A stretch of DNA of 63,192 bases, from positions 1-63,192 of the forward strand of contig CAJFTS010000003.1 of the NCBI GenBank assembly GCA_904420015.1. Direction: 5' to 3'. Origin of the DNA: an uncultured Clostridia bacterium. Its GTDB lineage: Bacteria; Bacillota; Clostridia; Oscillospirales; Acutalibacteraceae. Positions 36,080 to 43,713 of the stretch are shown here, piece by piece. The notes below the pieces were generated by a model. That model was not told where the DNA came from. It saw only the letters and a list, made by a program, of their open reading frames with translations, and searched no databases. Position 1 is the stretch's first letter. Each line of letters starts with the position of its first letter. The position numbers and the translations under genes were made by a program.

Positions 36080-36973
36080 ATGGCACGTTTTGTACTCACT
36101 GGTTTTACCGACGAATATTCCCCCGCACTCTCCGAGCAGATCAAATGCTGCAAGGAGCTGGGCCTTAGCGGGATCGACCTGCGGGGGATAGACGGAAGAA
36201 ACGGCACCGAGCTGAGTGATTCCCAGGCAAAGGCGCTTAAGGCCGCACTGGACGAGGAGGGCCTGCGGGTGACCTGCATGGGGTCTCCCTTGGGAAAGGT
36301 CTCCGTCACCGACCCCTTTGAACCCCATCTGGCGCTCTTTGCGCGCACACTGGAGCTGTGCAGGATTTTGGACGTCAAGCGTCTGCGGCTGTTCAGCTTT
36401 TATATCCCCAAGGGGGAGGATCCCGCCCGGTACCGCGGCGAGGTAATGAAGCGGCTGCACGCCTTTGTAAAGGCGGCCCAGGGCAGCGGCGTAACCCTGC
36501 TGCATGAAAATGAAAAGGGCATCTACGGCGATACCGCCGACCGGTGCCTGGATCTCCTGACCGAAATGGACGGCGGTATGCAGGCAATTTTTGACCCGGC
36601 CAACTTCGTCCAATGCGGCGAGAACGTGCTGGAGGCATGGGAGAAGCTGGAGTATTTTGTGGAAAGCCTTCATGTAAAGGACGCCACCAACGTGGGCTTT
36701 GTGGTCCCGGCCGGCTACGGCGTGGGAGAGCTGGACAAGATCATCCGCCGGTTCTCCGCCAAGGAGGGGCCGCGGTATCTGACCTGCGAGCCCCACCTGA
36801 CCTTGTTTGCAGGAAGGGAAGCGCTGGACCGGGAGGAAGCCCGGCTGGACGGCCGGTTTTTGTACCCGGATCCCAAGGCCGCGTACCGGGCGGCGGTAGA
36901 CGCGCTCAAGGAGATCCTTTTGAAAACACACTTTGCCGAAGAGAAGGGGGAACCGGGCGTATGGACAAGGTAA
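36080..36973 (+). CDS. Sugar phosphate isomerase/epimerase-like TIM-barrel protein (first copy)
   Basis: 297-residue AP-endonuclease-2/xylose-isomerase-like TIM barrel. Conserved acidic and His positions appear in TGFTDEYSPALSEQI, LLHENEKGIYGDT (metal Glu), AIFDPANFVQCGEN (Asp), SLHVKDAT (His) and YLTCEPHLT (Glu). It probably isomerises or epimerises a sugar or keto-glycoside with a divalent metal; the substrate is unknown. GGAGGAG precedes the ATG at 36080; earlier in-frame codons from 35903 are Lys-rich and without RBS. The last 13 nt overlap the next gene. Confidence 0.88.
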   Translation: MARFVLTGFTDEYSPALSEQIKCCKELGLSGIDLRGIDGRNGTELSDSQAKALKAALDEEGLRVTCMGSPLGKVSVTDPFEPHLALFARTLELCRILDVKRLRLFSFYIPKGEDPARYRGEVMKRLHAFVKAAQGSGVTLLHENEKGIYGDTADRCLDLLTEMDGGMQAIFDPANFVQCGENVLEAWEKLEYFVESLHVKDATNVGFVVPAGYGVGELDKIIRRFSAKEGPRYLTCEPHLTLFAGREALDREEARLDGRFLYPDPKAAYRAAVDALKEILLKTHFAEEKGEPGVWTR

Positions 36974-38136
36974 GGGTAGGCGTCATCGGCCTGGGCAATA
37001 TGGGCTTTGGCCATGTGCGTATGATCCGCGACCACGAGTGCGGGGACGACCTGATCCTCACCGCGGTTGCGGACAGCAATCCCCAGCGCCTGGAATGGGC
37101 CAAGACCCAGGTGGGCGAGGGGGTAACGCTCTTTGACAACGCCACCGCCCTGATGGAAAGCGGGCTGGTGGACGCGGTGACCATCGCCGTTCCCCACTAT
37201 TCCCATCCGCCCCTGGTCATCGAGGCGTTGGAGCATAACCTGCATGTGCTGTGCGAAAAGCCCGCGGGGGTGTATACCAAGCAGGTGCGGGAAATGAACG
37301 AGGCCGCCGCCAAGAGCGACCGGGTGTTCGCGCTGATGTTCAACCAGCGCACCAACCATCTCTACCGCAAGATGCACGAGCTGGTGCATAGCGGCGGGCT
37401 GGGTGAGATCAAGCGGGTCAACTGGATCGTCACCAACTGGTACCGGTCCCAGTTTTACTACGATTCCGGCGCCTGGCGCGCCACCTGGAGGGGGGAGGGC
37501 GGAGGCGTGCTCTTAAACCAGTGCCCCCACAACCTGGACCTGCTCCAGTGGATCTGCGGCATGCCGGTGAAAATGCGGGCCTTTTGCCACAACGGGCTGT
37601 GGCGCGACATCGAGGTGGAGGACGATGTGACGGCCTATTTTGAGTATGCAAACGGCGCATCCGGCGTGTTTGTCACCAGCGTTTCCGACGCGCCCGGCAC
37701 CAACCGGTTTGAGGTTACCCTGGACGGCGGCAAACTGGTGTGCGAGGACGACCGGCTGAGACTTTGGAGGATCACTCCCGGCCAAAAGGAGTTTAACGCC
37801 GCCAACCGCGCCGACGTGTTCGGCCAGCCGGCGGCGGAGGCTTTCGACGTTCCCACCGACGGGGAATCCCCCCAGCACCAGGGCGTGCTGCGGGCCTTCG
37901 GCGGCGCCATCCTGCGGGGGGAGCCGCTGGTGGCCAGAGGTGAGGAGGGGATCTACGGCCTAACCCTTTCCAACGCCATGCATCTGTCCTCCTGGCTGGA
38001 CAAGACGGTGGAGATCCCCTTTGACGAGGACCTGTTCTACCAAGAGCTGCAAAAGCGTGTGGCCACGTCGGTGGTGCGTCAGACGCAGGCGGTTTTTGCG
38101 GATACCTCCGGTTCCTATAATGTGGGGAAAAAGTGA
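36961..38136 (+). CDS. Gfo/Idh/MocA family NAD(P)-dependent oxidoreductase
   Basis: 391-residue oxidoreductase. Rossmann motif VGVIGLGNMGFGHV at the N-terminus, the conserved lysine in HVLCEKPAGVYTKQ, and the C-terminal GFO_IDH_MocA_C domain with GGGVLLNQCPHNLDLLQW carrying the catalytic His. Family members oxidise or reduce sugar, inositol or glycoside hydroxyls. The start overlaps the preceding TIM-barrel gene, so the two products are made together. A terminator follows at 38223. Confidence 0.93.
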   Translation: MDKVRVGVIGLGNMGFGHVRMIRDHECGDDLILTAVADSNPQRLEWAKTQVGEGVTLFDNATALMESGLVDAVTIAVPHYSHPPLVIEALEHNLHVLCEKPAGVYTKQVREMNEAAAKSDRVFALMFNQRTNHLYRKMHELVHSGGLGEIKRVNWIVTNWYRSQFYYDSGAWRATWRGEGGGVLLNQCPHNLDLLQWICGMPVKMRAFCHNGLWRDIEVEDDVTAYFEYANGASGVFVTSVSDAPGTNRFEVTLDGGKLVCEDDRLRLWRITPGQKEFNAANRADVFGQPAAEAFDVPTDGESPQHQGVLRAFGGAILRGEPLVARGEEGIYGLTLSNAMHLSSWLDKTVEIPFDEDLFYQELQKRVATSVVRQTQAVFADTSGSYNVGKK

Positions 38137-38222
38137 GGTTGAGCGATACGGCCGGTCCCTTATCCGATTAAGAGCCGCCCGGCGGCGTTTTGGCCCGGCG
38201 GCACAGGAGAACCCAAACGGCC

Positions 38223-38249
38223 GGGCTGTTTTCCAGACAGCCCTTTTTT
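38223..38249 (+). terminator. Terminator after the Gfo/Idh gene
   Basis: 7-bp stem GGGCTGT / ACAGCCC with a 7-nt loop and six T residues. It separates the epimerase-oxidoreductase pair from uxuA. Confidence 0.75.
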
Positions 38250-38368
38250 CCCCTTAGGCGCGGTACGGGCATTATAGCGGGCTGCTTTGCAGTGGGGAAA
38301 GTGTGCGTACCCAAAAAGCCTCAAGCCGATTGCGGGTTGCCGTGATAAAAACAATATGGAATATCTCG

Positions 38369-38383
38369 ATTGTTTATTACAAT
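38369..38383 (+). promoter_or_regulatory. Candidate operator upstream of uxuA
   Basis: Perfect inverted repeat ATTGT-TTATT-ACAAT; the right half also forms TACAAT, a possible -10 box, but no good -35 was found. It lies 30 nt before the uxuA start in an AT-rich patch, so it may be a repressor site. Confidence 0.35.
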
Positions 38384-38412
38384 GTGGAATCAAACAGAGG
38401 AGGGACGCCCTT

Positions 38413-39453
38413 TTGAACATGACCTTTCGGTGGTATGGGCCGGACGATCCGGTTTCCCTCGGCCACATTCGCCAAATCCCCGGGATTACCGGTATCGTTA
38501 CGGCGGTGTACACGGTGCCGGTGGGGGAGGTCTGGCCCCGGGAGGAGATTGCCTCTCTCAAGCGCCGGGCGGAGGAAAAGGGACTTGCGTTTGAGGTGGT
38601 CGAGAGCGTGCCGGTTCATGAGGACATCAAGCTGGGAGCCCCCGGCTGTGAAAGATTCATCGAGAACTATTGCGAGAACGTCCGCCGCTTGGGCGAGGCG
38701 GGGGTCAAGTGCATCTGCTACAATTTTATGCCGGTGTTCGACTGGACGCGAAGCGAGCTTAGCCGGAAACTGCCCGACGGCTCTTACGCGTTGGCCTACG
38801 ACGAGGAAACCGTCCGCGCCATCGATCCGGTGAAAGGGGAGCTGCGCCTCCCCGGGTGGGACGAAAGCTATACCAAGGAGGAGCTTTGGGCCCTCCTGCA
38901 ACGGTATTCCCAGGTGACCGGGGAGGATTTGTGGCGAAACCTCGGCCGCTTTCTCGATGGAGTGATCCCGGTGTGCGAGGAGGCGGGGGTAAACCTGGCC
39001 ATCCATCCGGACGACCCGCCCTGGCCCATCTTCGGCCTGCCCCGGATCATCACGGGGGCGGACAGCTATGAGCGGCTTTTTGCGCTCAACGAAAGCCCGA
39101 GAAACGGCGTGACCCTTTGCTTCGGGTCGTTGGCCGCCGATCCGCAGAACGACCTGGAGGAGATCATCCGCCGGTTCGGCCCCGAACACCGCTTTCATTT
39201 TGTCCATGCCCGCAACATCAAGCATACCGGCGGGCGTTCCTTTGAGGAAGCGGCCCATCTAAGCCTATGCGGGTCTTTGGACATGGCGGCGCTGCTGACC
39301 GCCCTGTACGAAACCGGCTTCGACGGCTACATCCGCCCCGACCACGGCCGGATGATCTGGGGAGAAAAGGGGCGGCCGGGCTACGGCCTTTACGACCGGG
39401 CGCTGGGCGCCTGCTACCTTACCGGGCTTTGGGAGGCCATTTCTAAGCGGTAA
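38413..39453 (+). CDS. uxuA: Mannonate dehydratase (UxuA)
   Basis: 346-residue enzyme that dehydrates D-mannonate to 2-keto-3-deoxy-D-gluconate. Characteristic segments: [73 protein letters not shown] and [11 protein letters not shown]. The TTG at 38413 is chosen because AGGAGGG lies 8 nt upstream and the product then begins Met-Asn-Met-Thr-Phe-Arg-Trp as in B. subtilis UxuA. The frame open from 38287 has no other good start. The following SDR gene probably supplies D-mannonate. Confidence 0.96.
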   Translation: MNMTFRWYGPDDPVSLGHIRQIPGITGIVTAVYTVPVGEVWPREEIASLKRRAEEKGLAFEVVESVPVHEDIKLGAPGCERFIENYCENVRRLGEAGVKCICYNFMPVFDWTRSELSRKLPDGSYALAYDEETVRAIDPVKGELRLPGWDESYTKEELWALLQRYSQVTGEDLWRNLGRFLDGVIPVCEEAGVNLAIHPDDPPWPIFGLPRIITGADSYERLFALNESPRNGVTLCFGSLAADPQNDLEEIIRRFGPEHRFHFVHARNIKHTGGRSFEEAAHLSLCGSLDMAALLTALYETGFDGYIRPDHGRMIWGEKGRPGYGLYDRALGACYLTGLWEAISKR

Positions 39454-39485
39454 CCCTAATCCAATACAAAGAGGGCGAGAACCAA

Positions 39486-40331
39486 ATGCAACAGCTCCCG
39501 TTTTCCATTGATTTAACAAACAAGGTCGCGGTCGTTACCGGCGGCGCAGGGGTACTTTGCTCCGCGTTTGCAAAGACAATTGCCCGGTGCGGCGGGAAGG
39601 TCGCCGTGCTTGACCGAAATGAGGAGGCGGCCCGGCAGGCGGCCGGCGAAATGGCAGCCGAGGGCGGCGAGGCGATTGCGGTGGCGGCCGACTGCCTGCA
39701 AGTGGAGAGCCTTGCCGCGGCGGCGGCCGAGGTGGAGGCCCGCCTGGGCGTCCCGGATATCCTCATCAACGGCGCAGGCGGCAACCACCCCCGCGGCACC
39801 ACCGACGACGAGCAGCTCGACCCGGCCGCCTTGGGTACGGTCAAGACCTTCTTTGACCTGGACCCTGCGGGGATGGAGTTTGTACTCCATCTCAACTATA
39901 TGGCCACTCTGCTGGCCACCCAGGCTTTTGCAAGAAAAATGGCGGGCCGTGGCGGCAACATCATCAACATTTCCTCCATGAACGCCTTTCGCCCCCTGAC
40001 TAAGATCCCGGCCTATTCCGGGGCGAAAGCGGCGGTGTCCAACCTGACCCAGTGGATGGCGGTCTATTTTGCCAAGGCGGGGATCCGGGTCAACGCCATT
40101 GCCCCCGGCTTCTTCGTCACCAACCAAAACCGGACCCTTCTCTTTGATGAGGACGGAAGGCCCACCGCCCGTACCGAAAAGATTCTGCGCGCCACCCCCA
40201 TGGGCCGCTTCGGCGAGGCGCGGGAGCTGACCGGCACCCTGCTGTGGCTTTTGTGCGAAGAGGCGTCCGGCTTTGTCACCGGTACGGTCATTCCGGTGGA
40301 CGGCGGGTTTTCCGCCTATTCGGGCGTATAA
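39486..40331 (+). CDS. SDR-family D-mannonate oxidoreductase (fructuronate reductase, YjmF-like)
   Basis: 281-residue short-chain dehydrogenase. Cofactor motif VVTGGAGVLCSAFAKTIA, NGAGGNHPRGTT, the active-site serine strand NIINISSMNAF, the YSGAK Tyr-Lys pair and the C-terminal GTVIPVDGGFSAYSGV. The form with a leucine-cysteine after TGGAGV and a long insert near residue 110 is like B. subtilis YjmF, which interconverts D-fructuronate and D-mannonate beside UxuA. GAGGGCGAG precedes the ATG. Placed 32 bp behind uxuA. Confidence 0.9.
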   Translation: MQQLPFSIDLTNKVAVVTGGAGVLCSAFAKTIARCGGKVAVLDRNEEAARQAAGEMAAEGGEAIAVAADCLQVESLAAAAAEVEARLGVPDILINGAGGNHPRGTTDDEQLDPAALGTVKTFFDLDPAGMEFVLHLNYMATLLATQAFARKMAGRGGNIINISSMNAFRPLTKIPAYSGAKAAVSNLTQWMAVYFAKAGIRVNAIAPGFFVTNQNRTLLFDEDGRPTARTEKILRATPMGRFGEARELTGTLLWLLCEEASGFVTGTVIPVDGGFSAYSGV

Positions 40332-40361
40332 AGAGAAACCGTAAGAAAGGAGGAAGGTACC

Positions 40362-41150
40362 ATGCGATTCGGCCTATGCTTCGGCGACTTTGCCCATGCC
40401 GCCGAGAAGCTTCCCCTTGCCAAGGAGAAGCTGGGTTACGATTATGTGGAGGTGGCCCTGTGTAAGCTCGCGGAAATGAGCGACGGGCAGGTGAAAGAAT
40501 TTGGCGGCGCCTGCGACGCCGCAGGACTGAAAACGGAGGCCACCAACGTATTCTTCTCCGGCGCCGCTCCTTTGACCGGCCCTCACGTGGAGGAAAAGGG
40601 CCTGCTTTCCTATGCCGACCGGGCACTGATGAAGGCGGCGTCCCTGGGGGTAAAAACGGCGGTGCTGGGTTCGGGTGCGGCCCGGAGAGTGCCGGAGGGC
40701 TTTTCCAAGGAGGTCGCCTTCGAGCAGATGGCGGACATCACCTACAAACTGGGCGAAACGGCGAAGCCCTACGGCATTACCATCGTCATTGAGCCGCTCA
40801 ACCGTACCGAGACGAATTTCATCCATTCCGGCGAGGAGGGCCTTGCGCTGATGCGCCGGGTCGGCCATCCAAACGTGGGGATTCTCCTGGATTATTACCA
40901 CATGTGTGTGGAAAAGGAGGATCTGGCCGTTGTGGCAAAGGCCGCCGGGTCCGGGAGGCTGGGTCATGTCCATATATCGTCGCCCACCCGGTACTTTCCC
41001 CGTGGGAAGGAAGCAGAGGCTTGCATCCCCTTCTTTGCCGCGCTCAAGAAGGCGGGGTATGACGGACGGATGTCCGCAGAGTGCTACGGCGACCCCTTTA
41101 CAGACGACTGGAACAGTGAAATTCTCCGTCAGGCGCTGGCAAGGGCTTGA
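40362..41150 (+). CDS. Sugar phosphate isomerase/epimerase-like TIM-barrel protein (second copy)
   Basis: 262-residue xylose-isomerase-like TIM barrel, closer to ketose 3-epimerases than the first copy. Metal-site segments: IVIEPLNRTETN (Glu), VGILLDYYHMCVE (Asp-His), GHVHISSPTRYFP (His) and MSAECYGDP (Glu). AAGGAGG precedes the ATG. It ends the uxuA-SDR-epimerase operon and may prepare a ketohexose or keto-uronate for it. Confidence 0.88.
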   Translation: MRFGLCFGDFAHAAEKLPLAKEKLGYDYVEVALCKLAEMSDGQVKEFGGACDAAGLKTEATNVFFSGAAPLTGPHVEEKGLLSYADRALMKAASLGVKTAVLGSGAARRVPEGFSKEVAFEQMADITYKLGETAKPYGITIVIEPLNRTETNFIHSGEEGLALMRRVGHPNVGILLDYYHMCVEKEDLAVVAKAAGSGRLGHVHISSPTRYFPRGKEAEACIPFFAALKKAGYDGRMSAECYGDPFTDDWNSEILRQALARA

Positions 41151-41215
41151 CAAGGGGCGCCGGTTTACGCACAATAAACAAAAGGCGTGCCGGGGGCCTT
41201 GGTTGGCCTTTGGCA

Positions 41216-41254
41216 AAATCCCGCGGCAGTTGGGTTTCGCCGCGGGATTTCTTG
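41216..41254 (+). terminator. Terminator of the uxuA operon
   Basis: 12-bp perfect stem AAATCCCGCGGC / GCCGCGGGATTT with an 11-nt loop and a CTTGTTT tail. Confidence 0.82.
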
Positions 41255-41385
41255 TTTGGCGAACGAAATTGCGGGGAAAAAGAGGCATATAATAAGGGAT
41301 GCACAGGGCCTCTCGGCCAATGGGACGAGAGGGAGGAGCGATTCGGCCGGAGATGCTTTGGGCCAAAGGAAAAGGAGGGGGTTGC

Positions 41386-42369
41386 TTGTCCGAGTTTTTC
41401 GGGTTTACATGTACCTGCAAAAGAAAACGGTGTCCCCGCCACGGCCGCTGCGGGGAATGCCGCGCTCACCACCGAAAGACCGGACGGCCGGTATCATGCG
41501 AAAGCCGCAGACAAGGAAAGGGGAATGCTGGGATGAGGATGCCCATCGGAAATATGCTTCAGCAGGAAAAGGACGGGGTGGTGTTTTTGACCTTTCCCGC
41601 CCTCTCAGAGGAGCCGGGGTTTCGCCACGCCTTCTCCACACGCGTCGGCGGGGTCAGCGAAGGGGAGTTCGCCGCCCTCAACCTCAGCTTCGGCCGGGGG
41701 GACCCGGAGGAAAACGTGCGGGAGAATTACCGGCGCATTTCTCTCGCAGCCGGGTTTGACCCGCAAAGCCTGGTTTTTTCCGCCCAGGATCATCATACGG
41801 TGGTCCGGCGGGTGACCGAGGCGGACCGGGGAAAGGGGATTTGGAGGGAAAAGGATTACCAAAGTGTGGACGGGCTGATTACCGATCAGCCGGGGCTGAC
41901 TCTCGTCACCCATTATGCCGACTGCGTCCCGTTGTTCTTTCTCGACCCGGTGCATAGGGCCATCGGCCTGACCCATGCCGGCTGGAGGGGGACGGTGGCA
42001 GGGATCGGCCCTATCACCGTCGAGCGGATGCGGGAGGAATTCGGCACCGATCCCAAGGACCTCAAGGCGGCTGTCGGCCCTTCCATCGGCAGGTGCTGCT
42101 ACGAGGTGGACGAGGCGGTGGCCGAGCCGGTCCGCAAGCTCACAACGCCGTCGGGCGATCCGGTGCTCTTTCCCAAAGGGAATGGAAAGTATCAGCTGGA
42201 TTTGTGGGAATTAAACCGGCAGCTCCTGCTGGGGGCCGGAATTTTGCCGGAGCGGATTGAAGTGGGGCGGGTCTGCACCTGCTGCCACAGCGACCTGCTC
42301 TTTTCCCATCGGGCGACCGCAGGGAAACGGGGAGGTCTGGCGGCCTTTTTGGAGATTGTGCCGGAATAA
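41386..42369 (+). CDS. pgeF: Peptidoglycan editing factor PgeF / purine nucleoside phosphorylase (YfiH) with N-terminal Cys-rich module
   Basis: The PgeF/YfiH (laccase-fold) domain begins about residue 50: HAFSTRVGGVSEG, the metal ligands in DHHTVVR, YADCVPLFF and THAGWRGTVAG, and GPSIGRCCYEV. Such proteins act as zinc-dependent adenosine/purine nucleoside phosphorylases and in E. coli limit misincorporation into peptidoglycan. From the TTG at 41386 (AAGGAGGGGG 4 nt upstream) the same frame first encodes a Cys/His-rich module, TCTCKRKRCPRHGRC, ECRAHH and PVSC, resembling small stand-alone Cys-rich proteins. Without it PgeF would start at ATG 41533, giving a normal 278 residues. Either one fused protein or two overlapping products. 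Confidence 0.85.
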   Translation: MSEFFGFTCTCKRKRCPRHGRCGECRAHHRKTGRPVSCESRRQGKGNAGMRMPIGNMLQQEKDGVVFLTFPALSEEPGFRHAFSTRVGGVSEGEFAALNLSFGRGDPEENVRENYRRISLAAGFDPQSLVFSAQDHHTVVRRVTEADRGKGIWREKDYQSVDGLITDQPGLTLVTHYADCVPLFFLDPVHRAIGLTHAGWRGTVAGIGPITVERMREEFGTDPKDLKAAVGPSIGRCCYEVDEAVAEPVRKLTTPSGDPVLFPKGNGKYQLDLWELNRQLLLGAGILPERIEVGRVCTCCHSDLLFSHRATAGKRGGLAAFLEIVPE

Positions 42370-42430
42370 AGGCAGGCAAAGGCAAGGAAAGCGGCTTTCC
42401 TGCCAAATGCCGGGAAACGGGGAGAAAGCA

Positions 42431-43327
42431 ATGCGAAGCAAAAAAAGCGCGGTGGTTTTGGGGCTTTTGCGCCGAGTCAAGCCGGTTATCTGCAACCTGA
42501 GCCTCGACCGCAAGCGGGCGGGCTCCGACCTGCTTGGAAAGCTCAAAAAGATGCCGTCCGACCTGCGCATTCTGCCGGCGGCCGCGCCTTGCCCGGCGGA
42601 ATGGATGCTCCCCGCCGGGGAGCGGGGGGAGCGGGTAATCCTCTATTCCCACGGGGGCGCATACGAAGGGGGCTCGCTTCTGTCCAGCCGCCCTCTGGCC
42701 GCCGCGCTTGCCCAGGAGACCGGACGGCGGGTGCTGTCCTACCACTACCGTCTGGCGCCGGAGCATCCGTTCCCCGCCGCGCTGGAGGATGCGTTGGCCG
42801 TCTACCGGTATCTTTATAGGGAGGAGGGGATTTCTCCGGACGCCGTCGCGCTGGCGGGAGACTCGGCGGGCGGAGGGCTTTCCCTGGCGCTCACCCTGCG
42901 CCTCAAGGAATTGGGCGAGCCGCTTCCCGGCGGGATCGTCTGCCTTTCCCCCTGGGCCGAGCTGACCGGCTCGGCTTCCTCCCACCGCACCCGCGCCCAG
43001 GACGATCCGATCATCCAAAGCGAAGGCCTGCACCAGTCCGCCCTGCATTATGCGGCGGGTACGGCGCTTTCGTCGCCCTATCTGTCGCCGGTGTACGGGG
43101 ATCTGACCGGCTTTCCGCCGGTGCTCATTCAGGTGGGAACCAACGAGGTGCTGCTGGGGGATTCGCTGCTGCTCAAAAAGAGGCTGGAGGAATGCCAAGT
43201 GCCGGTACGGCTGACGGTATTTGATGGAATGTGGCATGTCTTTCATGTGTTCGACCTGCCGGAGACCAACGAGGCGTTGGAGGAGATCCGGCTCTTTTTG
43301 GATGGAAATCTAGCGGAAAATGTATAG
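42431..43327 (+). CDS. Alpha/beta hydrolase (hormone-sensitive lipase-like esterase)
   Basis: 298-residue alpha/beta-hydrolase_3 protein. The oxyanion-hole motif is a variant SHGGAYEGGS, the nucleophile elbow is AGDSAGGGLS, and the acid and base lie in the C-terminal QVGTNEVLLGDS and DGMWHVFHVF. YRLAPEHPFPAALEDA is the typical HSL-family block. It should hydrolyse short-chain carboxyl esters. GGGGAG precedes the ATG at 42431; the longer frame from 42257 overlaps pgeF. Confidence 0.9.
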   Translation: MRSKKSAVVLGLLRRVKPVICNLSLDRKRAGSDLLGKLKKMPSDLRILPAAAPCPAEWMLPAGERGERVILYSHGGAYEGGSLLSSRPLAAALAQETGRRVLSYHYRLAPEHPFPAALEDALAVYRYLYREEGISPDAVALAGDSAGGGLSLALTLRLKELGEPLPGGIVCLSPWAELTGSASSHRTRAQDDPIIQSEGLHQSALHYAAGTALSSPYLSPVYGDLTGFPPVLIQVGTNEVLLGDSLLLKKRLEECQVPVRLTVFDGMWHVFHVFDLPETNEALEEIRLFLDGNLAENV

Positions 43328-43352
43328 AAACAGTAAAGTTTTATTCGATATC

Positions 43353-43381
43353 TTGACAAGTTTTGCGGAGATTCCTATAAT
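43353..43381 (+). promoter_or_regulatory. Consensus promoter of a candidate small RNA
   Basis: TTGACA (43353-43358), 17-bp spacer, TATAAT (43376-43381): a full sigma-A consensus match. Transcription should start near 43388. Confidence 0.88.
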
Positions 43382-43387
43382 AAAAAA

Positions 43388-43576
43388 GAAAGCTGATGTT
43401 TTTTCAAAGTTCTTTTTCTATTATCGCTTACACCTTTACCCTTTTCTCCCTGTCTCCGCTCCCGCTATACTCGCTTCCTAATCATTTACAAAAGCCTCTT
43501 CTTTATGTTTCAAGCGGGAGTTGGAGACCATGGGCTGGGCGTGGTTGCCGCACGTTGTTTGACGTGCGGCTTTTTT
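43388..43576 (+). ncRNA. Candidate ~190-nt small RNA upstream of purB
   Basis: The unit has its own consensus promoter and ends in an intrinsic terminator GCCGCACG / CGTGCGGC with TTTTTTG (43547-43576), and purB has a separate promoter downstream, so this is probably an independent RNA. A pyrimidine-rich 5' half is followed by a long stem: GTCTCC-G-CTCCCGCT pairs with AGCGGGAG-TT-GGAGAC around a 45-nt pyrimidine-rich loop. Several CUCC/CUUCC motifs lie in single-stranded parts and could pair with Shine-Dalgarno sequences. No significant ORF. Not recognised as a known RNA class; 6S RNA was considered. Confidence 0.55.
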
Positions 43577-43594
43577 GTTTTTATCTGAGGATTC

Positions 43595-43623
43595 TTTACA
43601 AATGCCCGCGGATGTATTACTAT
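43595..43623 (+). promoter_or_regulatory. Promoter of purB
   Basis: TTTACA (43595-43600), 17-bp spacer, TACTAT (43618-43623), about 90 nt before the purB start and downstream of the small-RNA terminator. Confidence 0.6.
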
Positions 43624-43713
43624 TAATAAGGTAAATTGGGAAAGGTTTGTATGGGTGCATGCAGGTTTTTCTACATTATCTTGACCATTAATTTCGCAAG
43701 GAGGCGTCCGATC

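Noticed and set aside
43388-43576. 6S RNA
   Set aside because: Length and promoter fit, but the 5' and 3' ends do not pair to form the 6S closing stem and no central bubble is apparent; left as an unclassified candidate RNA.
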